Source: Tulasnella sp. 424 (Eukaryota; Basidiomycota; Agaricomycetes; Cantharellales; Tulasnellaceae). Taken from it: a stretch of 32,940 nucleotides of DNA. A program made the translations under genes and the position numbers. Below the pieces are notes generated by a model that ran no database searches, had not been told where the DNA came from, and saw only the letters and a list, made by a program, of their open reading frames with translations. Below, piece after piece: positions 22,257 through 32,940 of the stretch (positions are counted from its first letter, which is position 1; each line of letters starts with the position of its first letter). Where the stretch lies: contig WSUB01000291.1 of NCBI GenBank assembly GCA_019633425.1, positions 1,151-34,090 of the forward strand, given 5' to 3'.

Positions 22257-22826
22257 CTGCATGGTCCTTTGAGGATATTATCCAATAGAAGAGCCCCGAG
22301 TTGGCTCGTGTCTAGAGTGTTTTTTTGTGGACTTCGGTGCCCTCTTTTTAGAAGTTTTTTTTTTTTTCATTTCGTTTATTTCTCTCTCTCTTTCTGTCTT
22401 TTTTGGTCTCTGGGTATTCGTTGCATGTCTACAAGCACCATTGCATATCTTTTTGTTTTTGGGATACGGATAAATACAATTTCCAAGCAAATCAATCCAA
22501 TATCGTTTTCTACGTCTTTGGTATATATATATCTCTCCCCCTCAACAAGCATGAAGAAAAGGATTGAAAACATCATGAAAAGCGTAAGAGTCCTGTACAT
22601 GTCCAGGCTCTGGTGAAGAACGGAAAGTACTAGTGCAATATTAATGAAGGGGATAGGTCTTTCCCATACAGGAAGAAAATGATAGAGCGTAAAAACATAA
22701 CTTAAGCGCAGTGTATCACAGCGCGTGGAAGTCAAAGGGCACGAGGACAACGCACCAGGCGTGTCGTATACAGGTGGCGGATGAACGAAAGGAGGGCTGG
22801 AAGCTTTGTCAAAGGGTGCAGTGCTG
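22257..22826. other. Convergent intergenic region
   Basis: 3' flanks of the 780-residue gene (plus) and the tail-anchored kinase (minus). It contains a T run near 22355-22370, a CT-rich tract at 22380-22400 and a short TA run near 22523-22532. No gene is supported. Confidence 0.5.
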
Positions 22827-24402
22827 TTACTGAATCGCCCAATTGCGAAACGTGATCCCAACGCCAATGAAAATGGCGGCAGCGACGAAGAGCCAGATCA
22901 TATTCGAACCCTTCTTGGTTTCTGGCTCACTGGAGACAGTAGGAGCCGATTCGTAGGATGCGAGAAGGACCGTTAACCTCTTGACGATGACCGGCATGGA
23001 TGGCCTTGCGTTTGGTGACCGGGCCCAACACTCCTCCAAGAGATCCTTGAATGGTCCCTGAAGTTGAGGATATTTGCTCCAGTCCTCGACAGGACCCTTC
23101 GGGTCTTTTTCGTTGCATATTTTGAGGGTAATTTGGCTATTGGTCAACCCAGCGTGTGGGGAAACCCCCGTCAAAACCTAGACAGAAGAGGGGAACGACC
23201 TTTGGTTCAGCGCACCAGAAGGGAACACCGAAGAAAAGGAAATGCATTTACCTTAAAAGTCAAACTTCCAAAGCTATAGATGTCGCTCTGGCACGACCTT
23301 GACTCCCCTCTGATGCACTCTGGCGACATACATGGCGTACTTCCTCCAACACTATGGGAAGGTGTGTACATTTCCTCTTCTCCAAGAATCGTTGAAAGAC
23401 CGAAATCCGTCAGGAGAGGTTCTCCCTGGTCGGAAAGCAGGATATTTTCCTGTCGAGTGTCCTTGGTAAGTCTCAGGGGGAACCTTCAATGAAGCAACCA
23501 CTGACCGCTTTAAGATCCCCATGAACCACGGGTGGGTTACGAGAGTGGAGATATTCGAGTGCTTTTGCAATGCCAAGGAGCTGGTGGGAGAAAACCCAGT
23601 TGAAAGCAGGCGCTGGATTAGATGATGTGAAAGACGATGACGATTTGAACGCACCAGTCGGAGCTTCTCAAACTCAGAGAGGTTGTTCAGGTGACGGTTT
23701 AGATTTCCTTGCTCGTACCAAGGCGATATTAACGAAGGACTTGGTTCCTCGGTCCATCCAATAAAGGGGACGATGTTCGGGTGGTCGAGTCCGTCCCAAG
23801 TTCTGGTTTCTTGTTTCAACCTCTACACAAATGCATTTTGTTTTTACACGTGATTTCCGAATTGATTTGGAATCATTTTCCAGAAAGGCGTACCTGCAGA
23901 AGCCGTGCCCTCGCATCGGTGCTATTACAGTCGCCTAGAAAGACAGATCTAAGGACCTTTACAGCGACCTGGTGTTCGGGTGGTTGAGTCTCGTCTACGA
24001 AGGCAGTACAATGGCCGAGAGGCTTACATTTTGTGGAAGCGCCTTTAACGGCGCCAAGAACCGAGCTTTGCACCGCCACACGTCGCTATAACCCCCTATA
24101 TAAGAAGGGGGCCCCCCCGGCTCGCTGATGTATCCCCAAAAGATAGGCTTTGCTGGCGAGAAACCGATCTCTCTTGGAGTGATGAAATCAGAAGTTGGTT
24201 GTGGCGGCACGCTGGACTGAGGGGATGACCTTTGCGGAATGGGATTCGAAGCACCGTTTATGAGGTTCATGAGTGCTGACGATTGGCCCCTTGTGAGACC
24301 GTTGGGATCGATGTTTGTTGAAGGCACAGCCTCCACGGGGTGGGTGTCAGGCAGCGAGATTTCCCTTGGTGCCTCAGGGATGGGCGTCGGCAATGAGGAC
24401 AT
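22827..24402 (-). CDS. Tail-anchored TKL protein kinase
   Basis: Six exons, all phase 0: 24402-24028, 23968-23894, 23822-23655, 23580-23506, 23449-23252, 23177-22827. They encode 413 residues. After a Pro/Ser-rich N-terminus comes a short glycine loop (IGGYSDVWRC), VAVK Lys129, HPNIVPFIGW, HGDLK Asp228 with Asn233, DFG 246-248, CMSPE and CWARSPNARPSM. All catalytic residues are present. The last 25 residues are a hydrophobic span (WLFVAAAIFIGVGITF) ending NWAIQ, with no signal peptide. That predicts a tail anchor with the kinase facing the cytosol, perhaps on ER or mitochondria. The 25-codon exon carrying YLHSRNPPVVHGDLKA has the same limits as in the kinase-pseudokinase genes. Confidence 0.9.
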
Positions 24403-24417
24403 GGAATCTGGAACGAA

Positions 24418-25195
24418 AGATCGGGTGTGAGGAACCGGTAGCCGTTCACCTGGCGCTCGGGTCTTTTGGCCGTACTATGACGTGAGTTGTAGAAATGCAA
24501 GGCTTCAAGGCTCAGGGAAGAGGGATTTAGAATGAGTGGTGAATGTCAAGATGTGTGCTTTGAGAACAGTGGATTTTATATTGAAGATCGACTAAGAAAA
24601 GAAAAAGGTAGAATCCGAGTCCCTCCTGTGGAACCCTTCGAATGCGCAAAGGCCTTGCGAGAGATATTAAGCGTTGGACCAGCGCGGTGAACATGCAATC
24701 GCCATTTCGAGACGGTCGAGCCCATGGGGGATGCGCCGAGAACATGAGGCTGACGACTAACGTGCCAGGTCCCCTTACCGGCAAACCTTTTTGGATCGAG
24801 TGCGAGGAACCGGTAGCCGTTCGCCTGGCGCTCGGGCCTTTTGCCGTACTATGACGTGAGTTGCGGAAATGCAGGGCTTCAAAGCTTAGGGAAGAGGGAT
24901 TTTGAATGAGGGGTGAATGTCAAGATGTGTGCCTTGAGAAAGGTGGATATTGTATTGAAGATCGGCTGCCGGGGGGGGGGGAGTAGAATTCGAGTACATG
25001 TCTATGAGTCCTCCCTCCTGTGGAACCCTTCGAATGCGCAAAGGCCTTGCGAGAGATATTAAGCGTTGGACCAGCGCGGTGAGCATGCACGAAGTGAGAA
25101 TCGCCATTTCGAGACGGTCGAGCCATGGGGGATGCGCCGAAAACATGAGGCTGACAACTAACGTGTCAGACCCCCTTAAGGCCAAACTTTTTTTA
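24418..25195. repeat. Direct repeat of about 375 bp, two copies, upstream of the tail-anchored kinase
   Basis: gaggaaccggtagccgttc at 24429 recurs at 24804, and similarity continues through ggcttgcgagagatattaagcg-like sequence to about 24790 and 25195. The second copy has extra bases and a G run of 11 (24971-24981). The first copy starts 16 bp upstream of the kinase ATG, so the repeat is a duplicated promoter or leader. Each copy carries ctatgacgtgagttg, containing a TGACGT core of the ATF/CREB type. Confidence 0.8.
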
Positions 25196-25976
25196 CCCTC
25201 CCTTCCTTACACAGTAGGGCCATTTCTCGTACTATCCTTGCATATTCACGTATCAGACGATTGTATGAGTTGCTGTGCAGTATTCTATGCGAAAAGGTCA
25301 GATTTGTGGGGTTTGAGCGGCAATGATATGGCCATCGCATCATGGAAGGGAAGAATATATGACTGTATTTTTTCACGGAATATTGACTCCAATGGCTACC
25401 AGCCTATGCCCCTATGCCTTAGGTGTGCACGGTGCAAAACCCTATCCTACACGCAAGTCCTACAACTTCGAGTTCCCTTGGACCTCTTCCTTTTCCTCGT
25501 TGACTGTCAGATAACCAGCACCCGTTTCAAGCTGATACCATGATAGAGTGAAGCTCTGAAGGTCGTTCACTGTAAGGCGAGTCGATTAGGTAACCGCCTT
25601 GTAAGAGTACCGTTGTCTTGTATTTTGTTAGTCTATGTTGATGTCCACACTTTCTACTTCAGTGGCCTTAAGACTACAATTGAGAGAACGATCGCTATCG
25701 TACAATGTACTACCCTACAGTTACTTATATACCTTTCGTGAAGTAGATACATGGTCCGGTAGCCTCGTGGAACACTCTTAGCTGCAGCTCCAAGTACCTA
25801 ATTATATACATTCCTACATGTGCTCGATCTCGGCTATTTCGAATGGTTAGTCAGGATATCTAAAGGGGTGGAGGAGGGTTCGTTAGTACAGTTCCATCTA
25901 GAGGTCTAGGCAAGTTATACGGATTAGGTATTGGGAACCGTGGGACGAACGCCTCATCGTCACATTCACCGTGTAT
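25196..25976. other. Gene-poor region
   Basis: No ORF or RNA gene that I can support on either strand. AT-richer than its surroundings and without obvious repeats. Confidence 0.5.
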
Positions 25977-27303
25977 GCGGTAGGCGGGAAGGCCGTGGAA
26001 GAAACAAAACCAAACTCGCGCCGCGCGCCATGCACCACTTCCCTTCAACACAATTCCTGAGGACGGCCATAGATTAGAGGCTCCAATTAGATGGAATTGT
26101 TAGTGCTATGCTAGCTAGATATACTGGCGGGTTAAGAGGCGGATCGAAGACGCCTCTGGTTCTCCAGTTTGAGTACCCTTCCAGCAGCAACCTGTCGTCA
26201 TCCGAGCCTGTTTAGATCTACAGAAATATTCGGGACTTGAAAATACCTAGTTTCTTGTTTACAAGAAATAGCTCACCTTAATGGGGATTTCTGGCAAGAA
26301 ACTCGCTGTAGTGAGTCTTGAGCAATCCCTTCTGATCGGAAGAAATGCTGACTAATCGATCCGTCAGGGCGCCGGAAGCAGGGTCAAACGCCCAGTCCTT
26401 CACCATCAAAAGGGCTGGCGTCGCCGCCACTGACCCTCACCAGTTGAATCGTCGACGAGTTGACTGTCGCCGTCATCGTCGGTGATATTAGTAGCGGAGG
26501 AGAGGGATTGCATGATGTCCGTTTTGAAGAATAAAGCATTTCATTGAATGTATATGTAGATAATGATAACGAACGAATATTTTATCTGGCGTCAGTCACC
26601 GAGCCATTTCACCCTTTGTGGCTGATCCCATGGACGACGACGACGGCGGCAGTCAAAGTCGTCGACAACTGGTGGGGTCAGTGGCGGCGACGCCAACCCT
26701 TTTGATGGGGGTGAAGGACTGGGCGTTTGACCCTGCTTCCGGCGCCCTGACGAATCGATTAGTCAGCATTTCTTCCGATCGGAAGGGATTGCTCAAGACT
26801 CACTACAGCGAGTTTCTTGCCAGAAATACCCATTAAGTTGAGCTATTTCTAACTCCATTACTATCACATACGCTCATATTCCCTCGATTCTTTGCTTAGT
26901 TAGGACCATATACGGGGGAAACACTGGCGAGCAGCGAGAAGGAACTGAGTCGGGAAACTGAAGTCTTCTACGACCGTCCGGCCTACCGCAGGCATACCAT
27001 GTGAAAAGTATATATTGTAAACAATAAACTAGGTATTTTCAAGTCCCGAACACTTTTGTAGATCTAAACAGGCTCGGATGACGACAGGTTGCTGCTGGAA
27101 GGGGTACTCAAACTGGAGAACCAGAGGCGTCTTCGATCCGCCTCTTAACCCGCCAGTATATCTAGCTAGCATAGCACTAACAATTCCATCTAATTGGAGC
27201 CTCTAATCTATGGCCGTCCTCAGGAATTGTGTTGAAGGGAAGTGGTGCATGGCGCGCGCCGCGAGTTTGGTTTTGTTTCTTCCACGGCCTTCCCGCCTAC
27301 CGC
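25977..27303. repeat. Large inverted repeat
   Basis: The left arm, about 25977-26481, is the reverse complement of the right arm, about 26635-27303. The outer ends are gcggtaggcgggaaggccg and its complement. The spacer is about 150 bp. The right arm carries about 165 extra bases (about 26851-27015) in an otherwise aligned stretch. In the right arm a frame from 26618 to 26836 reads VKDWAFDPASGALTNRLVSI; the left arm has the same block with small changes. No transposase or target-site duplication was identified. It may be an inverted duplication or a non-autonomous element. Confidence 0.8.
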
Positions 27304-28012
27304 AGCAAAGTTGCCGGCACACTTCCATTCAACGTCCGAGTCTCGACTCGCACCATTCAACAACTGGTCTATATTGTGGAGCCCACACTTCAACCCAACT
27401 CGAGCGACTCGTCAACCACAGGTCGTTCTATTGTCCACCTCACGTTCCAAAAGGTTCCAACCGCTATGCTGAAAAGCCAAAGTCCTGCCGTCCTTGCATT
27501 CGCCCTTGATCGCAATGCTCACCAACAAACCTCCATATTCACACATAGACTTGACGTGAAAGCTCCTTGGGGAGCAAGTCGTTCCAGGGGCAACAACTTG
27601 TGCATGATGTGTCGTATGGCGCTTCCCATCCCTTCCGGTGCCGCATGTTCAGCTTCCTTCCCTTTCGCCATAGGCCTTCCCCTTGCTCGCCGCTAAAGCA
27701 GCTCGTAAAGCTGACCCCTTGAGCGGTCATATGCCTGAAAGCTGTCACTTGCGATTTGGACTGGGTGCAACTCGGCGTTCGTTCAAACCATAACAGTCGA
27801 AGGCGCACTGATCATCTCAAGGTAATAATCCTCATTACTTATCGCCGTCGCTGTTTTAATGTCCAGTCCTGTTTCTAGAGCTTTGGACGGCCGTACGAGA
27901 ATTTAAACAGCTATCGAAGCGATGGTTTCGCTGAAGCACCCGTACTGGACACCGGGCGCGAGGACGGGGGAACGCTTCTATTGCGTTCTAAATCTCGGGC
28001 TCATCGAAGGCG
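27304..28012. other. No confident gene; one open frame to 27696
   Basis: A plus-strand frame from 27229 to 27696 leaves the inverted repeat and continues as KVAGTLPFNVRVSTRTIQQ with fairly protein-like composition. I recognise no family, no introns are evident, and the stop is not followed by anything informative. It may be a gene fragment. Confidence 0.3.
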
Positions 28013-28440
28013 TTGAGGGCCTCTGCAGACGCCCCGGCGAAGAAGATCATGGTCGAGAGGAGCGACTGGTGGATCCTAGACGGCTCAAGGGTATGTCGGA
28101 TTCGTTCCTACTTCGATTTCCCGCATTGGATTAGAGCTTACCCAATCGTAGTCACGCAAACTACTTCTCCGTCTTGGCCAAGACGGACCCCAACGCCAAA
28201 CTTTATAAATCGATGCCCGGCTTTGTCCATAACTAATACCGAAAACACTGTTGGAACGAAGTAAATTGTGACGGCCGAACTTTTCGGATATGAGGATTGT
28301 TACGTCTGAAAGCGTCCAAGTTCCGAAGGAGTATGGGGGAATAACGCGATTCTCCGGTGCAGACAGGTTTACGAGCCGATATATCGTCGTCGTGAGCGCA
28401 TTGGGAATCGGGAGAAGGATTCAGGGTGACTATAAGTCTG
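28013..28440 (+). pseudogene. Acyl-CoA dehydrogenase relic
   Basis: Three pieces in order match the acyl-CoA dehydrogenase family: MVERSDWWILDGSR (about 28050-28092), HANYFSVLAKTDPNAKLYKS then MPGFV after a TAG acceptor at 28150 (to about 28230), and VQVPKEYGGI (about 28314-28343). In functional members these are the WxxNGxK...NAGHANYF.VLAKTDPN region and the V.VPKEN loop. Stops and frame changes separate them, and the N-terminal and C-terminal halves are absent. Found by motif recall, not by alignment. Confidence 0.6.
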
Positions 28441-29196
28441 TACGTATTTGGTGTACTTTGTGTCATTTTCTCGCCTATCTTTGTACTTTTCTATCGCTTA
28501 TTTCTCCCTGACCTGTTTTGTCTGCTCGTCTTTCTGCAAGAATGGCGGTAACGAATGTAAGGTTGCGATCAGTGTGTTCGGTATTTTCCGTTCGGCTCTG
28601 ATACATATAAGTCACCTCCCCGATCTGCAAGCACGAGAACCACGCGTGTTCGTTGGTTAGGAAACCCAACTCCAAGCCAGACTTGTGGTGGAGATGTTAG
28701 ACGTCGACGGCGCCTCGGGTTCGGTCCCTTCGCCTTACGCAGTTCGGCTACCTGCCTTGTTGAACACCACCGATGTCGAAAGGCATCAGTCTCAAATGGT
28801 GTAAATACTGTCACAAAGACGCAGAAAAGTAACATATGCGCCTAGTAAGGAAGACGGACATAGCCCCCCGTGCCAAACAAGTACTCGGTGCTTGGGGGCC
28901 GGAGGATGTCGGCTTTCAACAATTGACCGGCTTTTAAATTTGGCAACAATTCAACTCCCGCATCCCGAAGACGTGCATGTCAGACTGGAACGCCAAGAAT
29001 CCTTCTCAGGCCTGTATGTCTCGTGTGGCTTGAAGCATTTACACCCAAAATGGAAGTTTCAACTCGGGCCTCGTGTCTCCCCTTCAGGGCTGTGTTAGGA
29101 ACAAGTGGCACTTGCACAGCCGCACCCCAGACCCTCCCCTTCTCCCTTCATTTTATCTCCCCTCCCCCTTACGCTCTCCTCTCATACACCACAATC
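28441..29196. other. Intergenic and upstream region of the NLR-like gene
   Basis: No gene supported. The last ~80 bases before 29197 are strongly pyrimidine-rich (ctccccttctccc and similar), which fits a basidiomycete core promoter or leader. Confidence 0.4.
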
Positions 29197-32100
29197 ATGT
29201 CCAGTCAACCCCCTCCCAGACCGCCTGCGACGTCCAATCGACTTCCACCAGCTCCTACAAGTGGTGGCTCCGCGCAGGAGCTCGGCGATAGAGAGACGCT
29301 CATGAGAAGCGCTCTACTAACTCTACTACAGGTAACCCCGTTTGCAAGACAGCAGCACTTGTCGAGCTGACAGAGTTGATACCCCAGGACACCAACTGGC
29401 CCACTAAGTCGGAAGATGCAGCGCAAAAGTTGGTTCAGACCATCAACAACTTACCCGACCTTCCTCGAGACGTAGCCCCTGTCAAAGATACTGTTGAGGA
29501 GCTCATCCGGTAAGGATGGCCTCCGGCCGACCTGATAAGGGATACTAAGCTAAACCTTGTGCCTAAAGCGTTCTGGAAGCTGCGAATGCAAGTCTGAGAG
29601 AAGCGCCGGAGAGGTCTGGAAGGAAGCAAGGAGGATTTATGGACGGAGTCAAGCACGCTATCCCTTCGCGACGTCGCGGCAAATGGACCGAGATCTTGCA
29701 GACGTGTCGGGCAGATATCGAGAAGCTCTCGACGACGCTTCGCGTAAGTGGATAAATTAGTATATTTTATTCCTAATCATAACGTCAGCCATGTATCCTT
29801 ACAGAGTCGCTTAGAAAGTCAAGCTCAAAGAGGTAAGCCGCTTCGGCTTTTCGATGAACCCATACTAACGCGATATCGGGTTCTCCTCGTTAGGCAGCGT
29901 CGAAGACTCAGAGATGCCCTCTAACCACCAAAATCAGCCAACTTCACCCCCAGTTGACGTCTCGCATGCTCTGGAACCGTTGGAAGTTCAGGACCTCCAG
30001 ACGGCCTCCCCTACAGAACCTTTGACGTTGGAAAAGCCGACGGGCCGACAGGCATCTGTCCAAGACTCGTCCCTGGGCCTTCCCGAAGATCTAGAAAAGC
30101 ATAGTCCCATTCGCGATGGAGCTCTCACTGCGTTTAGGAAAACTTTCAAGACCATTGATGCCGTATCTGGAACGATACCCGTCGTTGGTAGCTACGTCGG
30201 AGCCGCCGCAAAGGTTGGATTGGCCGTTGTCAACATGATCGAGGTGAAACTATACGCATTTCCCTATCTATTTACACTCTAACCTGATCGATTCAGACTA
30301 TGGACAAAAACGAGGATGCCGCCAAGGAGCTGGCTTCTCACACTTCAAAGCTATCCGGATACCTCGAACTCATCAAGAAGAAATCACGTGCAGAGCAAGG
30401 AAACGATCTAGCTACCCATGTCGATGAGCTGCACAGGTACGTCGTTCATTCGGAACGAACCATCCAGAATTGCAGGATGACACGATGTTCAGGGAGCTTG
30501 AGAGCATTCAGAAGAAAGTCAGCCGGTTGGATTCCTTGGGTCGTTTCAAGAAGGCCGTTTCGGCTACCGACCACGCTGGAGAATTAAAACGTCATCAAGG
30601 TATTATTCAGACCGCGCTGGATGAAATGCAGGTTCGTGGTGCACTCCTATTGGTCGTTAGTCGGCTCACCTAGTTTCGATAATAGTTACTTGTCAGTCTG
30701 AAGACGTCCGATCTCGTTATCGAACTTCGTACGTTTGGAGTTCTGCTCGTTTGTTAAGGAATCCCTTTGACGGGCTTCCCTCAGATAATACCGAACTGCG
30801 AGCGGAGCGACGACGTCTTCTTGCCTGCCTCGGGGATGGAAGTTACGGGGCGAGAGGAAACTCGATTGAAGAGGTCGTATGCCTTCCGGGCACGAGGGTC
30901 GAGATCTTGGACCGTATAGAGGAGTGGATCAAAGATACGTCGACCTCGGCGGAGCGCGTTCTCTGGATTCGAGGAATGGCAGGGCGCGGGAAGTCGACGA
31001 TCGCGTCGACGGTTGCCCATCGTTGGGCATCGAGGGGGTCTTGTGCCATCTTTCATTTCCGCCGGGGTCAAAATGCATCGGACGGCCAGGTTATTTGTGC
31101 CCTCGCCAGGCAACTTGGGAAAGGGTTAGTCCCGGAAGTGAAGGAGGCAATTCTGGGTAGCGTGAAGGAGAACGAGGACATCGCGAAGGAACGTCTCGAC
31201 CCGCAGTTCAAGACACTTTTCGTTGGGTCGCTCGGCAAGCTCCAGGATCACGGCCACCCAATCACAATTATCATTGATGCCCTTGACGAATGCGAGAATG
31301 TCGCCAATGCCGTGCATTTTGTTCGCCTCATTGATCAGCACTCCTCATTCCTCCCAACCAATGTTAAATTCCTACTTACTTGTCGCCCCGAAGCACCGCT
31401 CCTCATCGCGCTCGAACCGAGGGAGTGGCACGCGGAAGACCTCGACTCGATATCCCACGTGTCTGAAGATATCACCATGTATATCCGACACTCCTTGACG
31501 CAAATCCGAGTCGACCATGCTGTTCCTGCGGACTGGCCTTCGTCGGCGGATGTCGAATGCATGGTCAAGATGTCCCAAGGTCTGTTCCAATGGGCCAGTA
31601 CGGCAATCACTTACATCGGTGAAAGGGCGCCTGTCCAGCGACTGCAGGAATTGCTGCAACCCGAGTCAACATGGGGCAAGCTCGATTATTTGTACCACCA
31701 AATTCTTTCGAAAGCTTTTGACGAGGCAGAAAGCTCGACACGGAGACAGCTGCTATCCTGGGTGTTGGAAACACTCGTAACAGCACCTTACCCTGTATCA
31801 CTCGAGATCGTCGCCTTCTTGCACACCGACCACAAAAACTTCAAGGGTCAAACGGCCCCCGTCGAGTTTCTTCGGAACGAAGTTCTCGCGGACCTCAACT
31901 CCCTTCTTCATATCCCTTCATCGCCATATGAACCGTTGCGGTTGATGCACACGTCTATTCGCGACCTCCTAGAGAGCGAAGAAAGGTGCAAAGGCCAAAA
32001 GTATTTTGTCGACCTGATTCAAGCCCATCGACGCCTCGCGAGCGTAAGCGTTGGGATTATGGAACGCGACCTTAGGAAAAACATCTGCGAGCTATCAGAT

Positions 32101-32940
32101 ATTTCGAAGGGGAATTCTGAGGTCCAAGATGCAGTGGAGAGTCATGTGCCGAAGGGACTTCGGTACTGCTGCCGTTCTTGGTCCATCCATTTAACAACTG
32201 GATTACCATGGTCGGAGACAAACGAAACCCCTTCCAGCGAAGTCCTATCCTCGTTTAGAATGTTTTGCGAAAACAAGCTCCTGGCCTGGCTGGAAGTCAT
32301 GAGTTTGATCGGAACAGCAAACGAGGCATTTACTGTAGCGAAGCAAGTGCATGAGTGGCTCGAGGTGAGCATACCAGCTTGAAATGTGTGCGCAAGGTAC
32401 TGCGAGTGAACTAACCGCGAGGTTCACAGCAATGCCCGCCGGAGACATTCAGCGGCGATTTAAGTACTCTGTGGAATGACACTCAGCGATTCATCGCCTC
32501 ATCTTTGGAGCCGATCTCGTTCAGCGCGCTTCATATTTACGCTTCAGCTCTTCCGCACTGCCCCTTGGAGACAACGCTGTGGGCAAAGTATGGCGGTCAA
32601 GCAACAACTTGGCCCCTCCATGGCGAGCAACAGCTAAATTGGCCGGCTAACATTTGGACGTCATCTTTTCAATCATCGGTGGAAACAATGAAATTTCTGC
32701 GGGATGGCAAGGTTCTGGCATGTGTATTAAAGGACGGGACGGTTCAATTATTGGATGCTCAGACTGGCGCACAGTTGGGCGACCCTCTGCCCGGTCACTC
32801 GGGCTGGATCAGGTCCGTTGTCTTTTCCCCGGACAGCAAGGTTCTGGCATCTGCGTCGTCGGACAACACGGTTCGATTATGGGATGCTCGGACTGGCGCA
32901 CAGTTGGGCGACCCTCTGACCGGTCATACGGGCTGGATCT
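29197..32940 (+). CDS. NLR-like NACHT-WD40 protein, 3' end beyond window
   Basis: A fungal STAND/NLR candidate, a family tied to non-self recognition and regulated cell death. Exons: 29197-29331, 29388-29509, 29569-29743, 29805-29832 (28 nt), 29894-30243, 30297-about 30419, 30476-30631, 30697-32364, 32430 to the edge. The N-terminus has a helical segment with a hydrophobic stretch (SGTIPVVGSYVGAAAKVGLA) like HeLo/MLKL-type four-helix domains. NACHT follows with Walker A GMAGRGKST and Walker B ITIIIDALDE, then TCRPE. WD40 repeats start in the last exon (GHSGWIRSVVFSPDSK). One junction near 30420-30475 is unclear. The best donor by consensus (30437) gives the wrong frame or a tiny intron. A weak GTCGAT donor at 30420 gives a 56-nt phase-0 intron. 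A frameshift there is possible. Confidence 0.85.
32754..32940 (+). repeat. WD40 repeats with near-identical DNA, period 129 bp
   Basis: gatgctcagactggcgcacag at 32754 recurs at 32883 with one or two changes, and the bases after it agree closely. The period is 43 codons, one WD40 blade ending VRLWDARTGAQLGDPL. More repeats probably follow beyond the window. Such near-identity is known for fungal NWD genes under concerted evolution. Confidence 0.8.

Noticed and set aside
25977..27303. Calling the inverted repeat a DNA transposon
   Set aside because: No transposase and no clear target-site duplication; the arms contain gene-like sequence.
28569..28835. Minus-strand frame of 88 codons
   Set aside because: No family resemblance, no leader, basic low-complexity stretch; probably chance.

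Overview
This is a window of a basidiomycete nuclear genome, most likely an Agaricomycete. The evidence is many short introns (about 50-90 nt) with GT-AG borders and CTGAY/CTNAY-like branch sites, TKL-type kinases with the HGDLK form of the catalytic loop, and a NACHT-WD40 NLR-like gene. I cannot name the species; families of this kind are expanded in Rhizoctonia-like fungi. Gene models below were built by hand, matching splice sites to reading frame and to family consensus.

Layout. (1) 1-8.2 kb, plus strand: the 3' part of a giant Ser/Thr-rich repeat gene whose 5' end is off the window. (2) 8.2-19.1 kb: a segmental duplication array. The end of the Ser-rich gene and the tail-to-tail neighbouring phytanoyl-CoA dioxygenase (PHYHD1-like) gene recur four times (about 8.1-9.1, 11.8-12.2, 12.9-14.0 and 16.7-19.05 kb). 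Only the last PHYHD1 copy is complete. Two intact kinase-pseudokinase genes (9.25-11.74 and 14.16-16.98 kb, offset 4910 bp in their first halves) lie between the copies. The second can be spliced in frame onto a short version of the Ser-rich tail; the first has a stop codon just before that junction. (3) 19.4-22.3 kb, plus: a possible 61-residue gene and a 780-residue protein of unknown function. (4) 22.8-24.4 kb, minus: a complete 413-residue TKL kinase with a C-terminal membrane anchor, preceded by a tandemly duplicated 375-bp upstream region. (5) 25.2-29.2 kb: gene-poor, with a 1.3-kb inverted repeat and an acyl-CoA dehydrogenase relic. (6) 29.2 kb to the right edge, plus: an NLR-like gene (helical N-terminus, NACHT, WD40) running off the window.

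The most unusual content is the kinase-pseudokinase-Ser/Thr-rich-tail arrangement. The giant gene at the left has the same C-terminus as the tail of kinase copy 2, so I infer that it may be a third member of the array with an enormously expanded tail and a kinase head outside the window. Kinases and an NLR in one rapidly rearranging region suggest signalling or non-self recognition, but that is inference.
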